Assembly: GCA_019155205.2 (NCBI GenBank)
Contig: JAHNZQ020000227.1
Location: 1,713,741-1,777,740 of the forward strand
Length of the DNA: 64,000 bases
Source of the DNA: Gracilaria vermiculophylla
Taxonomy: Eukaryota; Rhodophyta; Florideophyceae; Gracilariales; Gracilariaceae
Direction of reading: 5' to 3'
The notes beneath the pieces are model-generated. The model saw only the letters and a list, made by a program, of their open reading frames with translations. It searched no databases and was not told where the DNA came from. A program made the translations under genes and the position numbers. Below, piece by piece: positions 55,553 through 64,000 of this stretch; within the stretch, counting starts at the first letter, position 1, and the number at the start of each line of letters is the position of its first letter.

Positions 55553-56863
55553 ATGGAGTCTGAGAACTGGAAGATTCGAATTCAACCGTTTGATGAAAAG
55601 CAGGACTACAAACTTTAGAGAATCAGAATTGATGTCGCCTGCTATGGCAAGGGTATTGGAGAAGTTCTCAGTCAAGGTCAAAATCCCTTCAAAGATGAAG
55701 GAAAGAAAGCCGAATGGGAGTTCAGCAAGAGGAAAGGTAGTGGATTAATTTTCTCCGCACTTTCGGATGAAGCTCTCCATGTCATACAAAGTGACATTGA
55801 AAATCCTTACAAGATATTGAAACGACTGGATTTTGGTTTAACATCAAAATCAACAGCTTCTTGCAATGTGAAGATTTGCGAGCTAGTCAACCTCAAATAT
55901 TCTGATATCAAACAGAATATGGGACGCTATATCGACAAAATGGCTGGCGTCATAGAACAACTTGATGCAATGGAGGCAAACTTGCCAGATGAACTTTCCA
56001 TTGCCCTTTTAGTCTCCTCCGTCAGTGCAGAAGAACTAAACCCTGTGTGTGCGGCTATCAAAACAATGTCTGCAGATAATATCACATGGGAAAGTGTATC
56101 GGCCGGGCTCCTCGACGAAGCTCGAACTCTTGACTCACACACTTCATAAAGAGCTTTGGCCGCAAGACCAAAATGTGTAATCTGCGGAAACGACAACCAC
56201 ACAACCAACAGATGTTGCTTAAACCCTCGTAATCCTAAAATCACAGTCAGACTTTCTGAGGAACCCAGAAAGAATCTTGGTAATGACATTGGAGGCAATC
56301 TAAGCGTGCCGAATGGCAACTATACTCAATCGAAACCAAGTCGGACCAACAACCGTGCTGCGGTTCTCAGACATCGCGCAATGGCTACTCGGACTGGAAA
56401 CGAGCATGCTTTAGTGCTCGGTTCTGGCTCAACAGTTCACCTTACCTCATCATCGAGGCATCTATCACAGAGAAGTGAATGTAATGTACCGATCGCACTC
56501 GGTGATAACTCAGAAATCACTGCTACTGAGCAAGGTGTAATTCCCGTAAGTTGGTCTCATGGTGGATGGAACACTGCCGTCAGCCTGAGCAACATGCAGG
56601 TGTCCCCATACATCGCAATTAACCTTTTGTACATCCCAGCATTGACTGCAAAACAATTTTCTTTTCTCTTCTTACCGGACGCAGCCCACATCATCGACCT
56701 CACCGATAATCTGAGAATCATTGGCAGTGCCCCGCAAAATTCTGATGAACTGTACTACATCCCAGTGGATAGTTCTTCTAACTCTACAAGATATCAATAC
56801 CGATCTTTCACATCAGGCTGCTGCCATAATGGCAAGAATTCCCAATATTCTCAGCGAAAATAG
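55553..56863 (+). pseudogene. copia gag and protease, broken
   Basis: From ATG 55553, gag reads MESENWKIRIQPFDEKQDYK, then TAG where family members have Trp, then helices up to TAA at 56147-56149. The same frame continues with a perfect zinc knuckle CVICGNDNHTTNRC (56173-56214) and the protease region EHALVLGSGSTVHLTSSS (about 56401-56454), where the catalytic Asp of the usual DSG is Gly. The frame then has to shift by about 56.8 kb to reach pol. Confidence 0.82.
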
Positions 56864-59696
56864 ACAGTCAGACACATCGTCGGTTACACACTCCGCACCT
56901 GATGAAGACATAGAGGAACTAAATGTTTCCAATTAAGAAATATCTTTGTGGCATGATCGCTGCGGCCGCATTGCAACTAGAACTGATGTACAGAAGCTCC
57001 TACAGAACGAGCTTTTATCTGTGTCACATCAGCGACATATGGATTGCGTCCCTTGCACCTGTGAAAAATTCCATCGTAGCTTTCATGGTTCTCTTACATC
57101 TGTATCTCGGCCTGGCCACCTCCACACAGATATCACATTCGTTGGGAACGAATCTGAACTTGGTCATGCCTACTCCATGGTCATCGTCGATGAATTCACG
57201 CGCTATCTATTTGCGGCCCCACTCGTTCGCAAAAGCGATGCGTCTGATATCATCCTTGAGTACGTGAACTGGTTCGAACGTCAGACGATTCACATAGTAT
57301 ATCACCTTCACTCGGATTGAGGATCTGAGTTTTTCGAAGCACAAAAAATACTGAAACAACTTGGTGTCGAGTTGACAAAAACTACAGCACATACACCTTC
57401 CTCGAATGGCCTGGCAGAGAGAAACATTGGACTTCCCATGGGACCTGTCCGTGCTTGTTTGGATCAAGCTCATCTTCCTCTAAGCTACTGGACAGATGCT
57501 CTGCGCCATGTTATCTTTTGCAGAAACGTCAATTACCATCACACTACAGGTTGCATTCCATTCATCGAACTATTGAACGACCGTCCTCGTGATGTGAAGC
57601 ATCTACGCACTTTTGGATGTCGCTCCCTTTTTGAGCCCAGTCCAGTCACCCACAAGAAACTGGAACCTCGCCTTATCGAAGGAATCAACCTTGGGCAAAT
57701 CCGCGGTGGTATGTACAAAATTCTCACCAGCATGGGCACAATTGTGACCAAACACGTGCGCTTTATCGGAAATGAGTTCCCAGGTCTCTCGGGAATTAAC
57801 GGCATCGTCCTGGCCCCTAGCCCGACCACTTTTAGTTGTGCGCCCGGTACTGCTGCAACTTCGTACGATTTCAGTGATGACGATGACGATGACGTCCCTA
57901 CAGGCACTGACTCTGGTCTTCTGCCCACAGGATCCCAAGCAGGTGAAGTAAGCCTAGATCTCATCAGATCACCTTCACCATCGAGTGAAAGTAGTACGGG
58001 ACTTACCCACTATCCTGCAAAATCGTCTACCTACGACCCAGAAATGGGGGGATATGCTTCTGATTTTGAAACGGAACTGGCGAACATAGCTCCCACTCTC
58101 CCAGACGCCATCAGTACATCCGACGACCCAACGCGAAGTCAGGCTCTCTCCTCTCCTGAGGCTAGCCATTGGATGGATGCTATCCGTACTGAATTCAATA
58201 CCATCTGCATTCTTGGTACTTATGGAGATGCAACGCTTCATCATGGTGAACCAATCCCATCTGGATTCATTTTTCGCCTCAAACGAGATCACAGTGGCAA
58301 GCCGCTACGCTTCAAAGCGAGGCTAGTGGCACGAGGAAACTTCCAATCAACCTCCGACATCGATATCCTGTATGCCCCAGTGCTAAACTTTGAGACATTT
58401 CACATCATGATTGTTTTCTCTGCTGCCTTGAAATAGGACCGTCAACATGTGGACGTAAAAAGTGCTTTCCTTCACGCCACTATGCCTGCCAATCGTCCAG
58501 TTTGGATCAAACTCCCAACAATCAAGGATATCTCTGAAGCCAATGGTTGTATCGTGAAGCTTGTGAAATCCCTATATGGAACTCGTGAAGCCCCACGACT
58601 TTGGTTCGAAAATATCTCTAACTATCTTTGTTCCATTGGATTCAGAGAGCTTCAATCCGCCCCTTGTATCTTTCTACATGGCACAGGTTCGGCAACAGTG
58701 ATTGTTCTGGCTTACGTTGATGATCTAAGCATCTTTGATCCTCCTAACTTAGCATCATGGGTTAAAACGAAACTGTGTGACCAATACGACATATCGGATC
58801 TTGGAAGAACCGATCTGTAACTTGGTGTTTTCATTGAGGAATCTTCGGACAGTATCATACTTCATCAACGTCCACTTATTAAGAAAATCATTGAAACCTG
58901 TCGCCTAACCTCAGCTCTTCTCTTGTCCACACCTCTACCTCAGACACACTGCCTTTATGATCCTGTGGTCTCTCCCACTGAAGAAGAACGCTTTGCTACG
59001 ATGAATGTACCCTATAAAGAAGTTTTGGGATCCCTATTGTTTCTTTCAACTCGAACACGTCCAGACTTATCCACAACTGTCTCTATGCTAGGAAAATTTG
59101 GTGCTAATTTTCTTCCGCAGCATTGGATCTGTATGAAGAAAGTGGTTCGATACTTAATTGCTACAAGATCCTACGGGTTACAGATTCCTCTCGTAGTCTC
59201 CACGAACGTCTGTTCTTGGTCAGATGCTGATTGGGGCCGAGATCTCGAGAAGCGTCGCTCTAAGGGGGGGTTTGTCATCACCATTAGTTGTATTCCTGTT
59301 ATTTGGAGTTCGAAGCTTCAAAAATCAACGGCTCTCTCCAAAACAGAAGCAGAATTTTAAGCGCTTTCGGAATGTATTACGCGAGTCTGTTGGGTGAAAA
59401 ACATTTTTACTGAGCTTGAATTTCCATTGCAGGTACCGATTCCACTGTTTCAGGACAATATGGGCACTCTCTAATGAACAAAAACCGACTTTGAAATGAG
59501 AAAAGTGAAGCACATTGAACTTAGGTATCATCATGTTTTGGATGCAGTAAATCAAGAATTTATCAAAATCAATCGCGTTTCTTCTACAAACAACAGAGCA
59601 GATATGTTTCCAAAGTCTCTGATCGGTGAGACTTTTGACTCACATCGCAAGGCTCTACATGTTTCTCCCTCACCGGTCGTGGGGGGACCTCAGTGA
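56775..59696 (+). pseudogene. copia integrase, reverse transcriptase and RNase H, broken
   Basis: A single phase holds the integrase zinc-binding start LWHDRCGRI, the core (LHTDITFVG with first Asp; HSD-stop-GSEFF with second; SSNGLAERNIGLP with Glu), a DDDDDD-rich spacer (about 57870), RT with HVDVKSAFLHATMP, VKSLYGTREAPRLW and YVDDLSIF (about 58717), and RNase H with WSDADWGRDLEKRR, STALSKTEAEF and KVKHIELRYHHVLDAV. In-frame stops occur at about 56934, 57318, 58434, 58818, 59358 and 59473. The final TGA overlaps the 3' LTR. Confidence 0.87.
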
Positions 59697-59911
59697 CTTT
59701 GAACATTTGAACTACTTTTCATATTTGTATATGTATTGTTAACGTGATACTGCTTGAATTAATATTATTGTATCTGTTTACGTGGGCATATTAGTGTCAT
59801 ATGCTCCCGTAAATGTTAATCTCTATAAAGGAGGGCTGGTGTTCTTCAATGTTCTGAACAACAGTCCTCAATTCCGATCGTATTGTTTTCACCTCAACTG
59901 CCTCTCCAAGA
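59689..59911 (+). repeat. 3' LTR of copia element
   Basis: Direct repeat of the 5' LTR, preceded by the purine tract. Contains CTCTATAAAGGAGG, a likely TATA box. Confidence 0.85.
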
Positions 59912-61399
59912 AAATTTGATATTCTCGTCTCACATCAGATGAATTCAGAGACTGCCTGAACGGGTAAAAATTTTGGTTTGCTTGATTGCGAATCTATCAC
60001 TACAATTAAATAGAGAAAAATGCCTATCAAATTGGTGCAAAAACAATTAAAAGGTTCATCAAGTAATAAAAATATATTTATCAAATTTTGATACACCTTT
60101 TTTGTCACTATTTAGAGCTTTACTACTTTTGTTTTTTATGGTGCCAAAAGTAGTTTTTCTATGGATTACGACTAGGAAGACGTCACCTTTTTTAATCAAA
60201 ATGTTATTTATCTACTTTCAAGTTCTTTAAATGCAACAACTCGATGTTTTAAGTAAATGAAGTACAGGATATTTTTAGTATTCTTATTCATATACTAACG
60301 TAGTATTATAAACAAGCAAATATGTATCAGTTTTCGAAACGCAGTGTGAAACGTGGAAGTATCTCTTTTTTTAAATTGTTTCTTTATACTATTCGCTACA
60401 GCATCCTTACAAAGCTTGATAACTTTACATGTTGTCTTGCTGCCTCTTTATGTCAATGTTGCTTTGTCTATCTTCTCTTTCTGTGAAAGACATTATATCA
60501 ACATTCTAAGAACGATTGATTCTTTTAAAAAAACACGTTTCTGGATCTTTTCTTTATTTATTCAAAATGATGTCTAGATGGTTTTTGCAGAAGGCCGTGG
60601 AGCACATTAAAACCCCTAAAAGTAACGTCTTCCACTCTACGTTGGTGTGTTTATTTTCACTTTGCGCACTTGATATCCAAATATACACTTCATATCTTGC
60701 TTTATGTATTTAGGTCCTCATCCAATTAAAAATTTTGACCTATTAAAAGGTCAATGTTTCTTGCTGGCGGTTTTTCTACTTTAGTTCAGGACCTTAATAC
60801 TGCTGCGCGTCAGCAAGTTGTGGGAACATTAGGCTCATTGAAGCCGAAAAAGCGTATCGAAGCTGCCTGCAGCACCACTGGTACAGAAACTTTGTTCAAT
60901 GTATAATCTCCTCGTTGTCTAGGTCGCGCAAACTTCTGAGCTTTGGGAAGTGAAATCGACAACGGAAGTGCATTGGAATGCAAACAATGTAGAGCTAGAT
61001 GTACGTGGTCAAGACATCCATCTTAAAGAAGGCTTGCAACTCCTATAAATCGAACTATTGTCGTGCACGGTCGAGAGACTGACGGTACAATGAAGCTAGT
61101 GGTTTGGACTGGCTGCAACAGAAATCAACATTATATTTACTCCGTTGCCGCCTTGAGCCTTTTTTTGTTTATTGAACTGCTCATGTACAAAGTTCTGCTC
61201 CTGAAAGTGCGAAAATGTATAGTAGATAGCAAGCGATAGAACCTGTGCAAGAAATCTCGCAGTTCGTGACGTGACGTTCACGGTTACAAGATGATATAAG
61301 ACTTCCAATAAAGATGAACAAAAGCACATTAAGTTTTGGCCGGTGAATCGGTGATTCGTACGCTTGATACTTCATTGTACAACAAAAAGCGAACGATAA
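59912..61399. other. AT-rich region up to the ARM-kinase gene
   Basis: Very AT-rich (59.9-60.7 kb) with only short frames. The last 300 bp presumably contain the 3' UTR of the kinase gene. It may also hold the remaining 3' half of the first copia element, but I cannot read pol motifs in it. Confidence 0.4.
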
Positions 61400-63933
61400 T
61401 CACAGACCTAGAGCACTGCCAGATGTACTCGGTGTGGCTGAAGATTGCTTTGAGGAATCACTAAACTTGGGTGCTTTGAGAATGAATGGGTGTCGCAAGA
61501 GGTCGCGCGCGGATGGTCTTGCCTGTGGATCCCACACCCAACATGAACACAGGAAATCCTTTGCCTCTGCACTCAGATGGGATGGGATAGGTGGACGGCG
61601 GTCCTCAACCATGCGAAACAACACCTGCATGGCGCTCAGCTCATGGTACGGCCTCCTGCCCGTCGCTAGCTCAAGAACGGTACAGCCAAGACTCCATATG
61701 TCCACGCTTGTTGTATATGGCCGATACTCTACCATCTCGGGGGCAATGTACCATGGCGTACCGACCATGTGCTGCTGCCCTGGGTTTATAGTCTGTACAT
61801 TTTCTGATCGACTTACCCCAAAATCGCATATCTTCACTGCTGCATTACGAGTCACGAGAATATTGGCCGGTTTCAAGTCCCGATGAGTCACCCCGTTTGC
61901 GTGCAAGTATTCAAGCCCGCACAGCACCTGCCGCACAATTTCGGCCACCAGCGTCTCCGGGAAGGCGGTGTACTGCGAAAGATGATCAGCCAAACTGAGC
62001 CCGTCCACATACTCCACGACCAAGTTCAGCGTGCCGTTATCGCCGACAAAACTGCCTTTGAACTCCACAATGTTGTGGTGGTGCAGACCCTTCCAGATGT
62101 TCTGCTCCTTGACGGCCTTCTTGTCCACAAGTTCGCCGCTGTTGTGGAACCGCTTGATGGCAACAATTTCTCCCGTCCGAACATCTTTGGCCATGAAGAC
62201 GGCGCCGTACCCTCCTCGCCCCAGCACCTGCCCAATTTCGAAAAAGTCCTGCGTCATATTGCCGTCCGCTTCACGCTCCAGCATGCGTGCTCGCATGACG
62301 GAATCGCTCTCCATGGCCTGCTCGTTGCCCCGAGGTAGTTCTTGGCATTCATCGTCGTCGCCCTGCCCGTCCGTCGCGTGGTTCCGTTTCACGGCAGGCT
62401 TGCAAGGGCGTGTGACCGATACAACCCGCCCGGTGGACTTGAACGTCTCCGGATGTCTGCTCGACTTGCGACTCAAACTAGACATGTTCCCGCCAGGGCG
62501 CGAATGACCGCTCGGCCGGTCGCCGTTGTCACAGTCGGCGTTTGTCACCCTTTGCACGGCGTTGGGCGGCGCATGACCTTGCATGAGATGGGCGCCCGCT
62601 GCCTTGGAGTATGCGAGGTTGCTTCTGGAGTGGTTGAGCACGCCGGTGTTGATGAGTCTGACCGACGCCCGTGACAGTCGCTCCAGACTCTCTGGCATGG
62701 CGACGGCGCTTTCCCTGTCGCCACTGCCCTGGTACTCCTCCAAAATGACCTGCCTCAAGTCATACAGCCTCTTGACCGGCAGGCCCGCCAGCGCCGCCGA
62801 CTTGACCTGCGTGCCGATGGCGTAGAGCACTTTGGACTGTCTGGTCTTGCTGCCGTGCGCCAGGACCTGCAGCGCGCGAAACGCGGTGTGCACGAGCTTC
62901 TCCGGGGCGCCCTGCGCGGTGAACACGTGCAGCAGCACGCCGGCGGCGTCGCGCAGGGTGAGGGCCTCCGACGCGGCCTTGCCGTCCATGCAGACGTTTG
63001 CGACGGCGCGCACAATGTCGTAGGCGGGCACGACCTGCTTGAAGGAGTTGTAGGTGGTGAGCCTGTCAATGAGGGCCAGCAGGCCGCCGGCCTCCCTGAC
63101 GGCGACGCGAGCCTTTTGCGTGACGGCCATGTTGCCGATGAGGCGCGACGCCTCGGCGACGACCTCCGGGTCGGCGGCGATTTGCAGGGCGCGGAAGGCG
63201 GTGGTGAGGCCGTCGGCGGCAATGATGTCCTTGAGCCAGCGCGACTCGCGGGCAAACTCGGCGAGGACGTTGACGACGTGGAAGAGGGCCTCCTCGTTGT
63301 CGGTGCGCATGCCGAGCGAGGCCAGGGCGGCGTGGCCGCCGTGGCGGATGACGTAGCGTTGGAAGCGCAGGCCGTGGCCGCAGAGGTTGGACAAGGCGGC
63401 GGTGGCCTCGACGAGGATGTCGGGGTCGCGCTCGCGGCCGGTGCGGCCGTCGATGATGGCGAGCAGGTACTCGACGCAGCCGTACTTGACGGCCTGCACG
63501 GCGGTGGCGGGCTTTCCGCCCAGCAGGTTGCGCAGGCCGCGGCAGGCGCTGGCCAGCGTGGAGCGGTCGCGGTTGTTGGCGTGGTTGATGAACCAGACGA
63601 GGAGCGGGACGGAGCCGGCGGCGACGAGCTCGTGCTCGCAGGCGTCCAGGACGGCGAGCTCGGCGATGGCGAAGGCGGCGTTGCGGCGCATGTCCATGGT
63701 GGTGTGCTCGGTGCGCAGCAGGGTGACGAGGGCGGCGGCGACGCCCTCGCGGATCATCTTGAGGCGCGTGGCGTCGTCGCGGCTGGCGGCGGCGGCGATC
63801 CTACGCACGGGGATGTCGGCGGCGGCGACGTCGTTGGCGCGCAGGATGCGGATGAGGTCGATGTGCGGCCAGGTGGGCTGTTGTTGTTGCTGTTGCAGCA
63901 GCTGCTGCTGCTGTTGCTGCTGCACCTGCTGCA

Positions 63934-63968
<35 letters not shown>

Positions 63969-64000
63969 GCGCGCTGTTGGTGGTCGGGGCGCTGGCGACG
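61400..64000 (-). CDS. ARM-repeat protein kinase, STE/Cdc15-like (5' end outside window)
   Basis: At least 866 residues; stop TAG at 61400-61402. The frame is open to base 64000 and contains no ATG before the conserved part, so the true start lies beyond the window. Order: polyglutamine tract (about codons 13-45 from the edge), armadillo repeats (about 50-400; AALVTLLRTEHTTMDMRRNA, SACRGLRNLLGG, ATAALSNLCGHGLRFQRY, ASRLIGNMAVTQKARVAV), a charged linker, then a kinase domain: VLGRGGYGAVFMA, VAIKRF, THRDLKPANI, CDFGVS, MVGTPWYIAPEMVEY and DIWSLGCTVLELATGRRPYH. GTPWYIAPE and the HRD-KPANI form place it with STE-group Cdc7/Cdc15/MAP3K-epsilon kinases that act in cytokinesis. It probably signals in division. 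Confidence 0.88.
63882..63967 (-). repeat. CAG/CAA polyglutamine-coding repeat with (CAG)11
   Basis: Coding-strand CAG/CAA runs with two GTG interruptions; 63935-63967 is eleven uninterrupted CAG units, in frame with the kinase gene. Confidence 0.9.

Larger units (their letters stand above)
55224..59911 (+). mobile_element. Ty1/copia LTR retrotransposon, full-length but inactive (about 4.69 kb)
   Basis: Direct repeats of about 222 bp at both ends enclose gag, protease, integrase, reverse transcriptase and RNase H in the copia order. The primer site follows the left LTR and a purine tract (GGGGGGAC, 59681-59688) precedes the right LTR. The LTRs differ at about 17 positions by my count (about 92% identical), so the insertion is old. 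Flanks AAGTT (55219-55223) and AAATT (59912-59916) agree at 4 of 5 bases. Confidence 0.88.

Overview
This is nuclear DNA of a red alga (Rhodophyta), most likely a multicellular florideophyte. The taxonomic marker is an intact LHCR-type light-harvesting gene at 13.3-14.0 kb. The other host genes are uniformly eukaryotic: PH-AGC kinase, APC5, RCC1, WDR44-like, CAF-1 large subunit, TRM11, a BAH protein and an ARM-kinase. Only the LHCR gene shows an intron. Compact intron-poor gene islands separated by transposon-rich, AT-rich DNA fit published florideophyte genomes. The species-level placement is inference.

Layout. Positions 1-26.8 kb are mostly a GC-rich gene island packed on both strands. Several pairs are head-to-head with short shared promoters: 3-ketoacyl-CoA reductase/APC5, WDR44-like/CAF-1, aldo-keto reductase/TRM11 and BAH/ASH-like. 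Others are tail-to-tail (APC5/RCC1, TRM11/BAH). The island is broken at 14-19.7 kb by an AT-rich stretch with a Tc1/mariner fossil and a lone C2H2 zinc-finger gene. From 26.8 to 61.4 kb I see no convincing host gene. The stretch is a graveyard of Tc1/mariner and PIF/Harbinger transposons, two Ty1/copia elements (probably nested) and small repeats, plus a 100-base assembly gap. At 61.4-64.0 kb a GC-rich host gene (ARM repeats plus STE-type kinase) starts again and runs off the right edge. The AGC kinase runs off the left edge.

The most interesting object is in the transposon region: a 311-bp non-coding LTR element at 51447-51757. It has 80-bp TG...CA LTRs, a polypurine tract, and a primer-binding site that matches the anticodon arm of initiator tRNA-Met, the half-tRNA priming type known from Drosophila copia. 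A solo LTR of the same family lies at 50943-51021 with a perfect 5-bp target duplication. The degenerate copia element 3.5 kb away has a diverged version of the same primer site, so it is a plausible relative of the autonomous partner. This looks like a TRIM-type miniature retrotransposon.

The host genes do not form one pathway. They cover chromatin assembly and reading (CAF-1, BAH), cell cycle (APC5, RCC1-like, Cdc15-like kinase), tRNA modification (TRM11), lipid elongation (KCR) and photosynthesis (LHCR).
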